Notes: generated from the letters alone by a model not told the origin. Shown: positions 42,183 through 53,262, numbered from the stretch's first letter. The stretch: 64,000 nt of DNA from Chloroflexi bacterium CSP1-4 (GCA_001443375.1 LDXM01000007.1:1-64000), one strand, 5' to 3'. Made by a program: numbers and translations.

Positions 42183-43009
42183 CGGATCCGCTCCAGCCGC
42201 TCCCCGGGCAGCGCGGCCCGGACGATGACGTCGGGCGCGCTCACGGCGGCGTAGGCGGCGAACTCGTGCGGGGGGTTGACGAGGCGCTGCCGCAGGACGC
42301 GCCCCGCGCCGCGCAGCCAGTACGTCCCCCAGTGGATCGGCACGGCCGTGCGCGGGCGGAGGAGGCGCAGCGCTTCGGCGGCCCGATACGGGTCCAGGTG
42401 GCCGGGCCCGAGTCGCGGGCCCCAGCCCCAGATCGGCAGCAGCGCCACGTCCAGCTCGCCCAGGTCGGCCATGCCCGGGAAGAGGTCCGTGTCGCCGGCG
42501 AAGTAGACGCGCCGGAGCGCGTCCTCGAGCAGGTAGCCGAGGCTGGCCGTGGTGGGGCCGAAGGGCGGGCGGAAACCTCCGTGGAGGGCCGGAGTGGCCG
42601 TCACGCGCAGGTCGCCCAGGGCCACCGAGTCTCCGGCGTCGAGCTCGTGCACGCGCCCGAACCCCCGTCGGGCGAGGAGGGGACCGGCGCCGCGCGGGAC
42701 GACGATCTCCGGCGTTCCGGCCAGGCGGCGCAACGAGGGCAGGTCGAGGTGGTCCCAGTGGAGGTGCGACACGAGGACGACATCGATGCCCGCGTACAGA
42801 TCGGCGTGCAGCGGCGTGGTCTGCCGCTCGAGGAAGGCGAGATGCGGCCGCAGTACCGGGTCGGTCAGCACGCGCAGGCCCCCGATCTCGACCACGACCG
42901 TGGCGTGGCCGAGGAAATCGATGCCGGTCGAGTCCTCCACGGCCCCATGGTAGGCCGGAACCGCCGGTGCGACCGGCGCCTGAGTGCCAAGAATCTCGAA
43001 TCTTTCCAT
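42179..43009 (-). CDS. MBL-fold metallo-hydrolase (UlaG/NAPE-PLD-like)
   Basis: VLVSHLHWDHLDLPSL, YFAGDTDLFPG, PIHWGTYW; start may be GTG at 42940. Confidence 0.85.
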   Translation of the reverse strand: MERFEILGTQAPVAPAVPAYHGAVEDSTGIDFLGHATVVVEIGGLRVLTDPVLRPHLAFLERQTTPLHADLYAGIDVVLVSHLHWDHLDLPSLRRLAGTPEIVVPRGAGPLLARRGFGRVHELDAGDSVALGDLRVTATPALHGGFRPPFGPTTASLGYLLEDALRRVYFAGDTDLFPGMADLGELDVALLPIWGWGPRLGPGHLDPYRAAEALRLLRPRTAVPIHWGTYWLRGAGRVLRQRLVNPPHEFAAYAAVSAPDVIVRAALPGERLERIR

Positions 43010-43105
43010 TGCTCCCTGTCAGCACCCGCATTACCATCTATCACCCGTCGGGTCGCCCGACGTAACCGGGACGTCGGCATCGGCGGGGACAACGAGGGTC
43101 CTGAC

Positions 43106-44113
43106 ATGTCGGAGCATCGGCCAGAGTTCGGTTCCGAACAGCCCAACGTCGAGTCCGAGGCGACCGGTACGTCGACCGCGAACGGCGCCAATCCCGAGGA
43201 CGCCGTCGGCGTGCCCGACGGATCTGCCGAAGAGCCGGTGGCCACCCACGGCGAACCGGCTGACGAGTCGCCGATGGCGGCCGAGCTCACTGGCGAGACC
43301 TCCGTCTCGGGCGCCGCCGACGACGCCACGGCCACGCCCGCCGAGCCGGCGTACGCCGACGAGCGGTCCGTGTTCCTGGCCGAGCTCGTTCGCGCGATGC
43401 AGACGACCGCCGGCCTCGAGCGCGTCAGGATCGGCGAGGACACCGGGCGGCGTCGCCAGGCCCACATCGACCGGGTCCGGGCTCGGCAGGCGTCCGAGGC
43501 AGACCGCATGCGCGAGCTCGCCGGCGAGGACTTGAAGACGATCAAGGCATGGGCCGACGCCGAGACGAAGCGCATCCAGCTCGAGCGCGAGCGGCGTGCG
43601 AAGGCGCTCCAAGAGGATCTCAACCTGAGCCTGGCGGAGCACGGCTCGAAGATCGATCGAGAGATCGAAGGCGTCGAGACGGCGATCGCGACGTATCGAG
43701 CCGACGTCGACGCCTTCTTCGAGGGTCTCGATCGCGAGACGGACCTGATCCTGATCGCCCAGCAGGCGAGCAGGCGCCCGGTCTTCCCGACATTGGAGTC
43801 GGTCGCCGAGACCGTCGCCGCCGGCGCGGCTGAGCCCGCCGTGGTCGGCGTCATGGGTCCGCAGGCAGCGGCCGAGCCTGTCGAGTCGTGGGCGGCTCCG
43901 CCCGAGACGAGCCCCGAGCCCGCATCGGCTGGAGCATCCGAGTTCGTCGATCAGAGCGGCGAGGCCCCTGAACCGGCCGAGCCGGTGGCCGCGGCGACCG
44001 GCTCGAGTCACGGCAGCGCCGGCTCACTCCTCGAGTCGGTGCCCGTCCCGCGACCCACGAGCTGGTTCCGGCGGGACGCGAACGGTGAAGACCGGTCGAA
44101 GCGCGAGGGCTAG
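43106..44113 (+). CDS. hypothetical coiled-coil protein with acidic disordered ends
   Basis: Central charged helix RRRQAHIDRVRARQASEADRMRELAGEDLKTIKAWADAETKRIQLERERRAKALQEDL between Pro/Ala/Glu-rich segments. Confidence 0.6.
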   Translation: MSEHRPEFGSEQPNVESEATGTSTANGANPEDAVGVPDGSAEEPVATHGEPADESPMAAELTGETSVSGAADDATATPAEPAYADERSVFLAELVRAMQTTAGLERVRIGEDTGRRRQAHIDRVRARQASEADRMRELAGEDLKTIKAWADAETKRIQLERERRAKALQEDLNLSLAEHGSKIDREIEGVETAIATYRADVDAFFEGLDRETDLILIAQQASRRPVFPTLESVAETVAAGAAEPAVVGVMGPQAAAEPVESWAAPPETSPEPASAGASEFVDQSGEAPEPAEPVAAATGSSHGSAGSLLESVPVPRPTSWFRRDANGEDRSKREG

Positions 44114-44200
44114 GACAGAATCTCGGGCATCAGGGGAGTCCAGGACCTTTCGGAGCGCAAGAGGCGGCCGGCCGCTTCGTGGGATACGATTCGCCCGCGG

Positions 44201-44276
44201 GCGGGAGTAGCTCAGTCGGTAGAGCGTCAGCCTTCCAAGCTGAATGTCGCGGGTTCGAGACCCGTCTCCCGCTCCA
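44201..44276 (+). tRNA. tRNA-Gly (anticodon TCC), CCA encoded
   Basis: GCGGGAG/CTCCCGC acceptor, TCAGC-CTTCCAA-GCTGA anticodon arm, GGTTCGAGACC T-arm, genomic CCA. Confidence 0.95.
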
Positions 44277-44423
44277 TCTCCCTTTGTGGGTGCTCAGAGC
44301 GCCACCTACCGTCGTGGTCGTCGGACGGCCTTTCGTCCCTTGCTCAACCATCGGCACGGGCGGTGACTCCCGGTCAGTGGAATGGACCGGCCGTCGACTG
44401 CGACCGTCCGTGAGGAGGTGGCG

Positions 44424-46232
44424 ATGGGTACCCCGGGTCGGCCATTGTGGGACCTGTGGGTCGTCGTCGTTGCGTTCATCGTTCTCACGGTGTCGGCCGG
44501 GTGCCGGGGCGACCTGGCCACGACCGCGCCTGCGCCCACCCCTGTCCGCAGCGACGCCGCCCTCACGCCGAGCCCGACGGCCGCTGAGACGACAGGTCCG
44601 GCGTCCACCACTTCTCCTCTCTCCTCACGCCCGCTCGTGTGGTTCGCGCCGCTGGGGCCACGGGCCGACCACATGGGATTCGGCGGGTCGGTCGACTACT
44701 ACGACCTCTTCAAGCCGGGCGCAGCGTGGCCGATCGCGGCGAGCCGGGTCGACGTGTTCATGGTCTATGCCACGTGGGTCGACTACTACTCGACCGACGC
44801 CGAGCTTCGCCAGGTCGTCGAGGGCGTCGCCGCCCGGGGGCTCGTGCTCGGCCTGGAGATCGGCGGGCTGACGCCGTCGGACGCATGCGGGAGCAACGTC
44901 GAGGGCTTCGATGCCTCGCTCGACCCGATCCGCCGGATCCAGGCCGCCGGCGGGAGCGTCGGCGTCGTGCAATTCGACGAGGTCTACGCCGGCGGGCACG
45001 TGTACGACGGTCCGAACGCGTGTCGCTGGCCGGTCGAGCGCGTCGCCTCGGGCGTGGCGGACTTCGTCCGGACGCTGCGGACCGTCACTCCCGACGTGAT
45101 GGTTGGCGACGTCGAGCCCATGTGGGCCAACGTCTCCGCATCCGACCTCGGCGCCTGGATGGACGCCTACCGCGAAGCCGCTGGCGAGCCGTTCGACTTC
45201 TTCCACCTCGACGCCGACTGGGGCCTGGCGGACTGGCCCGAGCGGGCGCTCGCCGCCACGAAGGAGGCCCAGGCCCGTGGCATTCCCGTCGGCCTGATCT
45301 ACAACGGCGGGGATGCGGGCTCCGACAAGGCCTGGAACGACGCCGCGTTCGAGCGGATCGAGACCTACGAAGGCCGACTGGGCGGTCGACCCGATCAGAT
45401 CGTCTTCCAATCGTGGATGGACCACCCGGACCGCGTGCTGCCCGAGTCGGACCCGACGACGTTCACGGGCCTCCTCTCCGCGTACTTTGGCGTCCGAAGC
45501 GCGATCAGCGTCGGTACGGTCCGAACCCCGGACGCAGGTCGGCTCGAGGTCGATGGGAGCCTCCTGGATACGGATGGCGCGCCCGTCCCGAACGCGACGG
45601 TGACGCTGACCGCGACACCGCTCGACGGGTCGTACTCGGAGCTGCGGCTCGACGGCCGCGTGCCTGCCGAAGCCACGAGCGCGGTCGTCGCGTTGCGCGT
45701 CAACGAGGAGGGGGCGGGGCCCGGGCCCGCGGACCTGACCCTCTACGAGGTCCGCTACTCGGAGGGAGGCGCGAAGACGAACCGGGTCCCGAACCCGCGA
45801 TTCGGCCACGGCCTGGACCTCTGGGGGGCAGGGGGCAGCGGAGTCGTCCGGACCCGGCCGAGCGACCGCGGGAGCGGATGGATGCTCCGGGTGGAGGCGA
45901 CGCCGTCTCAGTCAGTCGGGATCAACTCGGGCGAGTTCGGCGTGACTGCGGGCGCCGAGTACCGATTCGCTGTGGCGGCGCGGATCCCGGTCGACTCGAT
46001 CGGGAGCGCCTACCTCGCCGTGATCTTCCTCCACGGCACGGAGGTCGCCCGATACAGGATCCACCTCGCGCCGCTGGCGGTCTCGCTCGGCCACGCTGCG
46101 ACCGATCCGTCCGGCGGCTTCCGGATCGCGGCCGCCGATCTCGAGCCGGGGGGCTACCGACTGCGTCTCGAGTACGCTGGCGATGCCTCGCACTGGCCGG
46201 CGCACGCCGAGCAGGAGATCACCGTGAAATAG
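44424..46232 (+). CDS. lipoprotein with putative TIM-barrel glycosidase-like domain and C-terminal beta-sandwich region
   Basis: Lipobox VLTVSAGC; alternating strand/helix with FDEVYAGG, DVEPMWAN, HLDADWG, GLIYNGGD; C-terminal NRVPNPRFGHGLDLWG. Confidence 0.6.
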   Translation: MGTPGRPLWDLWVVVVAFIVLTVSAGCRGDLATTAPAPTPVRSDAALTPSPTAAETTGPASTTSPLSSRPLVWFAPLGPRADHMGFGGSVDYYDLFKPGAAWPIAASRVDVFMVYATWVDYYSTDAELRQVVEGVAARGLVLGLEIGGLTPSDACGSNVEGFDASLDPIRRIQAAGGSVGVVQFDEVYAGGHVYDGPNACRWPVERVASGVADFVRTLRTVTPDVMVGDVEPMWANVSASDLGAWMDAYREAAGEPFDFFHLDADWGLADWPERALAATKEAQARGIPVGLIYNGGDAGSDKAWNDAAFERIETYEGRLGGRPDQIVFQSWMDHPDRVLPESDPTTFTGLLSAYFGVRSAISVGTVRTPDAGRLEVDGSLLDTDGAPVPNATVTLTATPLDGSYSELRLDGRVPAEATSAVVALRVNEEGAGPGPADLTLYEVRYSEGGAKTNRVPNPRFGHGLDLWGAGGSGVVRTRPSDRGSGWMLRVEATPSQSVGINSGEFGVTAGAEYRFAVAARIPVDSIGSAYLAVIFLHGTEVARYRIHLAPLAVSLGHAATDPSGGFRIAAADLEPGGYRLRLEYAGDASHWPAHAEQEITVK

Positions 46233-46266
46233 CGCCGGGGCGCCGAAGGACCGCGAGTTCCTTCGT

Positions 46267-49200
46267 CTACCCCGCGGCGGCCCCGGTCTGCTTCCCGGCG
46301 AGGGTTGCCCGGACCGCGTCCGCCTCGGCGTCGATCCCCAGCTCCTCGAAGAGCGCCAGCGACCGGCGTAACTTCTCGTCGCCCTCCGCCCCGCGCGCGC
46401 TCGCGCGCAGCGTCTCGCCCCAGCCGCGCAGGATCCGGGCAAGGTCGGGTCGGGCCCCGAACTCCTCGACGATGGCGGCGCTGGCCTGGAAGTCGGCGAG
46501 CGCCGCCTCCCCGTCGCCGTGCTTGGATGCCGCCTCGGCGCGCTTCCAGAGGATGCCGGCCTCGCCGTAGCGATTGCCGATGGAACGCGCCGTGGCGAGC
46601 GAGTCCTCCCAGTCGCCTCCGGACGCTGCGACCTCGCCGAGTGCGGCCGACGTGGAACCGAGCCAGGCCTGGAGGGTCGGACGCCAGACCTTTCTATCGA
46701 CGACGAGGGCGATCTCCTGGCCCCGCTGGAAGGCTCGGCTGGCCTCATCGAAGCGACCCTGCCGATGGTAGACATCGCCCAGCACCCAGGAGCTCGCGAC
46801 GACGCATCCCGCGGCGCCCGTCTCCTCGGCGCGGGCCACGCAGGCCTGGGCAAGGGGGACCGCCTCATCGAGCTGTCCGCGCGCGGCGCGAACCCAGGAC
46901 TGGGCGATCTGGGCATCGAGCTGGGCGATCACGTCGCCGCTCGCCGCCAGCTCGGTCGCGTTACGCGATGCCACCTCGGCCTTGTCGAACTCACCGAGGT
47001 TGGCGTAGCCGATGGCGAGGGAACCCCGCGCGAACGCGGCCCCGATGAAGTCCTGGCGCTGTTCCAGGAGCGGCACCGCTTCCTCGAGGGCCATGACGCC
47101 GTCGCGGATGGGGCCGGTGAAGACCTGGGTGAGCCCGATGAGGGCGAGCGGCAGGGCGCGCAGCGAGGGATCGTGCAGGGCCTCCCCGATCTCGGCGACG
47201 CGGTCGAGCGAGCGCTTCACCACGGGGTCCGAGGCCTGCTCGCCGTGCTGCAAGCGCGCCAGGGCCAGGCCAAGGTGCAGCGGGGCGATCAGGTCGAGAT
47301 CGCCCAGGCGCTCGGCGGCGGGGAGGATGGCCTCGAGGTCGGCGACGACATCCTCCGTCGGCCGGAAGGTCCAGCCAGCTTTGTATCGGCCGAGTTCGGT
47401 CTCGATCCGCCGGCGCAGGAGGCGCTCCTCCTCGGCATCATCGGCCGGCGGAAGGAGCTTCGCCGCCCGATCGAATGCCGAGTACGCCTCGGTGATGGCG
47501 TTGCGCTCCAGGGCGAATCGGCCGGCCGCCGCGAGGTACTCGAGCGCTTTCTCGGTGTCGCCGACCTGCTCGAAGTGCATCGCCAGGACGCCGGCCAGCT
47601 CGCTCCGCCGATCCGGGTAGAGGACTTCGAGGGCTTCGCCGACCAGGCGATGGAGCTGCCGGCGCTCCTGCTTGAGGAGCGACTCGTAGGCGGCGTCCTG
47701 CACGAGCCAGTGACGGAAGAGGTACTCCAGCTCGGGCCGGGAGGCGGCAAGCTCGATGAGCCCCTTCGCCTCGAGCGTGTCGAGCTGCGCTTCGATGGCC
47801 ATCGTCGATCCTATGCGCTCGTCTGGCCCAGGACGCGTTCGAGAACCCGAACGGGGAACTGGCGGCCGATCACCGAGGCGACCCGCAGGCTCCGTTTGGC
47901 CGCGTCGGGCAGCTGGTCGATCCGGGCGAGGAGGAGCCCGTGCAGCGTCTCGGGGATCTCGACCGACTCCACTTCGCCGGTCGCGATCCAGCGATCCGCG
48001 CGACGCTCGATCGCGCCATGCTCGATGAGCATCCGGATGACCTCCTCCACGAAGAACGGGTTCCCCTCGGCGCGGGCGAGGATCAGGTCGCGCACGCGAC
48101 CTGGCAGGGACTCGATCTCAAGCAGGTTGGACACCAGGTCCCGACTCTCGGTCGCCGACAGGGGCTCCAGGCGGATCTCGGTCAGGGCGGCGCCGAACAG
48201 CTCGCGCGCCGCGGCCATGAGCTTCCAGCCGGCCGAGTCGGTCTCGGCGCGGAGGGAGGCGATGAGAAAGACGGGGAGCTGGGCGGCCAGCGGCAGCAGC
48301 TGGCGCATGAGGTCGACCGACGAGGGATCGGCCCAGTGCACGTCCTCGCAGACCAGGACCACCGGTCCCCGCGCGGACAGGGCACGAAGCAGGCGGTGGA
48401 TCGAGGCGATGTAGCGGATCTGCATCGTCTCGGGGTCGATCATGGCCTGCGCGACTTCCTCGGGATGGAGGGGCAGGCCCAGGAGATGCGCGAGGACGGG
48501 CGCCGTGTCGGCGGCTTCGTCCCCGAGGAGTTCCGAGAGCTGGCGGTCGAGCGTGGCGCGCGCCTCGGCTTCGGAGGGCCGAAGGGGAGTCGGAGGGTGA
48601 ACCGAACGAGGTCGAGGAGGAGGTGGTAGGGCAGGTTCCGGCCGTAGGAGACGCAGCGACCCTCGATCCACGTCGGGCCGACGTCGCCGTCAGGGACCGC
48701 CGCGGGTCCATCGGCTGCCCCGGGGCCGGTGGCAAACCGTTGGAATTCGGCCAGGAGGCGGCTCTTCCCGATGCCCGGCTCGCCGACCAGGAAGGCGACC
48801 CGGCCGCGCCCCACCGCCACGACACCGTAGAGCGAGCGCAGCGTCTCGAGCTGGCTCTCCCGCCCGACCATCGGGCTTGCCAGGCCGGCCCGCTCGAGGC
48901 CGCGCCGACGCTCCGGGACGGCCTTCGGCGCCAGGACCCGGTAGGCGTGGACGGGCTCCGTCTTGCCCTTCACGACGATCTCACCGAGATCCTCGACGTC
49001 GAACGCGTCGGCCACGAAGCGATGGGTGGCCGCCGTTATCAGGACGGTCCCCGGCTCGGCGGCCGCCTGCATCCGCGCCGCGACGTTCACGGCGTCACCG
49101 AGGGCGGTGTACTCGTAGCGGAGGTCCGATCCGACGTTGCCGACCACGACCGGTCCGCTGTTGATCCCGGCCCGGATCCGGAAATCGAGGCCCTGCGTGG

Positions 49201-49672
49201 CCCGCAGCTGCCGTGAGAACTCGTCCGTCGCGGCGATCATGTCGAGCGCCGCGTGCACGGCCCGGTCCGGGTCATCCTCGTGGGCGATCGGGGCACCGAA
49301 GAAGGCGAGCATCGCGTCGCCCTGGAGCTGGGCGATCGTGCCCTCGTAGCGGAAGACAGCCTTCGACATCTCCTCGAAGGCTTCGTTCATCATCGCGGTC
49401 CAGTCCTCGGGATCCATGCGCTCCGCGAGTGCCGTCGAACCGACGACGTCGGCGAAGAGCGCGGTCACCGGCTTGCGCTCGCCGGTCAGCTTGGCCGCGC
49501 GCATCTTCTCGATGAGCGGCGACGGTGCCGCGGCGGACAAGCGGGCCTGGCGCGCCTCGTCCGTCTCGGTCGGCTGGGCAAGGGCCAATCCGCAGCTCGC
49601 GCAGAAGCGGGCGTCGCCGGGGACCGGGGCCTCACAGCGGGGACAGGATGGTTGCGGGGACGCGATCATCAT
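46267..49672 (-). pseudogene. class III nucleotide cyclase + AAA ATPase + TPR regulator, broken by two frameshifts
   Basis: ORFs 48440..49672 (Zn ribbon, cyclase, P-loop), 47811..48671 (ATPase) and 46267..47802 (TPR) are consecutive parts of one family in three frames. Confidence 0.75.
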
Positions 49673-49782
49673 CCGGGCGACATCATAGCGCCGATGTGCC
49701 GGATCACCTGCAGGGTTTCCCTCGCCCGACGGCGCCCGTTCCGCTACCCTCAGCCGTCTACCGTCGTGTGGGAGCGGCCCAG

Positions 49783-52700
49783 GTGATCTGCTCGAGCTGC
49801 GGGACCGAGAACGAGGCCGGCGGGAAGTTCTGCAACGAGTGCGGTGGCTCGACGCAGGCAGGCTGTCCTTCGTGCGGGGTGACGAACAAGCCCGGCGCGA
49901 AGTTCTGTGGCGGATGCGGCGCCGCGCTCCAGCCAGGCTTCACTGCCTCCGCCGTTCGTGCTGCCCCGCCCGCCCCTGCTCTTGCTCCCGTAGCCGAGCG
50001 GCGCCTCGTGTCGGTCCTCTTCGCGGATCTCGTGGGCTTCACACCGTTCGCGGAGGAGCGCGACGCGGAGGACGTCCGCGACACTCTCACCCGCTACTTC
50101 GAGCTGTCCAGCGACGTGATCACCCGCTACGGCGGCACGGTCGAGAAGTTCATCGGTGATGCGGTCATGGCGGTCTGGGGCGCTCCGGTGGCCCGAGAGG
50201 ACGACGCCGAGCGGGCGGTGAGGGCCGGGCTTGAGCTTGTCGACGCGGTCAAGTCGCTCGGCCCGACGATCCAGGCAAGAGCCGGGGTCCTGACCGGCGA
50301 GGCCGCCGTGACCCTGGGGGCCACGAATCAGGGGATGGTCGCGGGGGATCTCGTCAACACCGCGGCGCGGCTGCAGAGCGTCGCTCCGCCCGGTGCCGTC
50401 CTGGTCGGCGAGACGACCCAGCGGGCCGCCAGCAAGGCGATCGCCTTCGAGGAGGTCGGTGAGCAGCTCCTCAAGGGAAAGACCACCCCCGTTCCTGCCT
50501 GGCGCGCCCTCCGAGTCGTCGCCGAGCGCGGCGGCCGGAACCGTGCCGAGACGCTCGAGGCGCCATTCGTCGGCCGCGACGACGAGCTGCGCCTGCTCAA
50601 GGACCTCTTCCATGCCACCGCCCGTGAGCGCCGCACGCGGCTCGTCTCGATCGTCGGCCAAGCGGGGCTCGGCAAGTCGCGACTCGCATGGGAGCTCGAG
50701 AAGTACCTCGACGGGTTGGCCGACGAGGTCGCCCGGCACCATGGGCGTTCCCCGGCGTATGGCGAGGGGATCACCTTCTGGGCACTGGCCGAGATGGTCC
50801 GCGGGCGGGCCGGCATCGCCGAGAGCGATGACGATAGGACGAGCCGCGAGAAGCTCGCGACGGCCCTCGCCGGAGATGTGCCCGACGAGGCCGACCGCGG
50901 CTGGGTCGCTCCACGACTGGGCGCCCTGCTGGGGATCGAGGAGGCGCCGACCGGGGAGCGCGCGGAGCTCTTCGCCGCCTGGCGCATGTTGTTTGAACAG
51001 GTCGCTGCCCGCGGTCCCGCGGTGCTCATCTTCGAGGATCTGCAGTGGGCCGATGCGGGGCTTCTCGACTTCATCGAGTCGATGCTGGAATGGTCACGGG
51101 CGCACCCCATCCTGATCGTCACGCTGGCGCGCCCGGAGCTGCTCGACCGTCGGCCCACGTGGGGGGCGGGGCAACGCAGCTTCACGTCGCTCCACCTCGA
51201 ACCACTCACCGGAGCGGCGATGGCGCAGCTGCTCACCGGCCTTGCCCCTGGGTTGCCGGACACCCTCGTGCAGCGCATCGTCGCGCGCGCGGAGGGCGTC
51301 CCCCTCTACGCGGTCGAGACCGTGCGCATGCTGCTCGACGACGCCAAGCTCGTCGCCGCCGATGGCGGGTACCGACTTGTCGGCGAGGTCGAGCGCCTGG
51401 CCGTCCCCGAGACGCTCCACGCGCTGATCGCGGCGCGCCTGGATGGCCTCGACACGGCAGACCGCCGACTCGTGCAGGATGCCGCGGTCCTCGGCCAGAC
51501 CTTCACGCTCGATGGGTTGGCGATCCTGAGTGGCGAACCGGCGGAGGGTCTCGAGCCGCGCCTGCAGGCGCTCGTGCGCAAGGAACTCTTCGTTCTGAAC
51601 TCCGATCCCCGATCGCCGGAGCGGGGCCAGTACGGCTTCGTGCAAAGTCTGATCCGGGAGGTCGCATACGCGGCCCTCGCCCGGAAGGAACGCCTCGCCC
51701 GGCACCTGGCCACGGCGCGCTATTTCGAGGCATTCGGACAGGACGAGCTGGCGGGGATGATCGCCAGCCACTACCTCGCCGCGAGCGAGGCCAGCCCCAG
51801 GGGGCCGGAAGCCGAGGCCTTGGCGGCCAGGGCGCGCGTCGCCCTGCGGGATGCGGCCGAGCGCGCGACCGCCCTTCACTCGCACGACCAAGCGCTTGGC
51901 TATCTCGAGCAGGCACTCCGGACGACGAACGATCCAGCCGAGCGCGCCGCGTTGGAGGAACGGGCGGCCGAGGCTGCGCAAGCGGCCGGCAAGTACGAGA
52001 TCGCCGAACGCTACCTGAACGAGGTGATCGCATGGCACCGGCAGCAGGGCGACCGCATCGCGGCCGCCCGCGCCACCGCCAGGCTGGGGACGACTCTCAT
52101 CGAGCTGCTGCGCCTGGAGCCGGCGATCGCCGCCCTGGAGGGCGCGCTGTCCGACCTCTCCGCGCTGGAGTCCGACCCCGACGTCGCGTCCTTCAGCGCT
52201 CAGCTCGCACGGGCCTACGTCGACCACGACGACACGGGCCCCGCGCTCGCATGGGCAGACCGGGCGATCGCCGCCGCCGAGCGTCTCGACCAGGTCCCGG
52301 TGATCACCGATGCCCTGATCACTCGCGGCTCGGCCGCCTGGTCACAGGGCCGTCCTCGCGAGAGTCGAGCGCTGTTCAGCGGGGCGCTCGCCCTGGCCGA
52401 GCGGCATGAGCTGGTCGCATCCGAACTTCGGGCTCGCAGCTGGCTTGCCGACCTCGAGTCTCTCGATGACCCGACTGTCGCGCAAGAGCTCCGTAAGGCC
52501 GGCCTGGAACTCGCCCGCAGGACGGGCGACCGCGAATCGGTGAGCGTATTCACGTTCGACATGATCTGGGAGACCTACCAGTCCGGTGACTGGGACGGCG
52601 TGCTCGCCACGATCGACGCCCTCGAGGAGGGCGAGCTCGTCTTCCACCAGCAAGAGCATCTCAACGACCTGCTCGCGCTGATCGCCGCCTACCGGGGCGA

Positions 52701-53262
52701 CACGGCAACCGCTCAGGAACGGCTCGTCATGGGTAAGGCACACCTCGCCGGCGTCACGCATCCCACGCACGTGGCCAACTACCGCGCCGTGGTTGCCGAG
52801 GTGGCGCTGGCCGAGGGCCGCTTCGAGGAAGCCTATGCGGAGGCCACGGCCGCGGCCGTGGCGAGTCCCCGTCTGGCACACGCCGCCTCCCGCCTTGGGG
52901 CCCGGGCCGCGGCCTGGCTGGGCGACGGCGAACACGTCCGAGAGGCGCTGGATCGTATGGTCGCAGCCGACCGACGCGGCCGATGGTTCGATGCCGGACG
53001 GCGAACCGTCCGGGCGGCCCTCGCGTCGCTCACCGGTGAGCGCGAGGCGGCGATCGCGGGGTACCTCGATGGGGCCGCTCTCTGGCGCGACGCGGGCTGG
53101 GCCGTGGAGCTGGGGCTCTGCCAGCTGGACTTCACGAGGCTGATCGGGCCAGGCGAACCGACCGCACGGGCAGCGGCAGACGAGGCCCGCGAGATCTTCA
53201 CCCGGCTCGGTGCCGCACCGCTGCTCGCCCGCCTGGACGCGGCGCTGGGACGCGCGCCGTAG
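49783..53262 (+). CDS. class III adenylate/guanylate cyclase + AAA ATPase + TPR regulator (intact paralogue)
   Basis: Double Zn ribbon CSSCG...CNECG...CPSCG...CGGCG, LFADLVGFTPFAEERDAED, IGDAVMAVWGAP, VGQAGLGKSRLAWELE, TPR-like C-terminus. Confidence 0.85.
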   Translation: MICSSCGTENEAGGKFCNECGGSTQAGCPSCGVTNKPGAKFCGGCGAALQPGFTASAVRAAPPAPALAPVAERRLVSVLFADLVGFTPFAEERDAEDVRDTLTRYFELSSDVITRYGGTVEKFIGDAVMAVWGAPVAREDDAERAVRAGLELVDAVKSLGPTIQARAGVLTGEAAVTLGATNQGMVAGDLVNTAARLQSVAPPGAVLVGETTQRAASKAIAFEEVGEQLLKGKTTPVPAWRALRVVAERGGRNRAETLEAPFVGRDDELRLLKDLFHATARERRTRLVSIVGQAGLGKSRLAWELEKYLDGLADEVARHHGRSPAYGEGITFWALAEMVRGRAGIAESDDDRTSREKLATALAGDVPDEADRGWVAPRLGALLGIEEAPTGERAELFAAWRMLFEQVAARGPAVLIFEDLQWADAGLLDFIESMLEWSRAHPILIVTLARPELLDRRPTWGAGQRSFTSLHLEPLTGAAMAQLLTGLAPGLPDTLVQRIVARAEGVPLYAVETVRMLLDDAKLVAADGGYRLVGEVERLAVPETLHALIAARLDGLDTADRRLVQDAAVLGQTFTLDGLAILSGEPAEGLEPRLQALVRKELFVLNSDPRSPERGQYGFVQSLIREVAYAALARKERLARHLATARYFEAFGQDELAGMIASHYLAASEASPRGPEAEALAARARVALRDAAERATALHSHDQALGYLEQALRTTNDPAERAALEERAAEAAQAAGKYEIAERYLNEVIAWHRQQGDRIAAARATARLGTTLIELLRLEPAIAALEGALSDLSALESDPDVASFSAQLARAYVDHDDTGPALAWADRAIAAAERLDQVPVITDALITRGSAAWSQGRPRESRALFSGALALAERHELVASELRARSWLADLESLDDPTVAQELRKAGLELARRTGDRESVSVFTFDMIWETYQSGDWDGVLATIDALEEGELVFHQQEHLNDLLALIAAYRGDTATAQERLVMGKAHLAGVTHPTHVANYRAVVAEVALAEGRFEEAYAEATAAAVASPRLAHAASRLGARAAAWLGDGEHVREALDRMVAADRRGRWFDAGRRTVRAALASLTGEREAAIAGYLDGAALWRDAGWAVELGLCQLDFTRLIGPGEPTARAAADEAREIFTRLGAAPLLARLDAALGRAP

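Noticed and set aside
44201-46232. tRNA-Gly as integration site of a genomic island
   Set aside because: No integrase and no repeated tRNA 3' end noticed by eye; accessory content alone is insufficient
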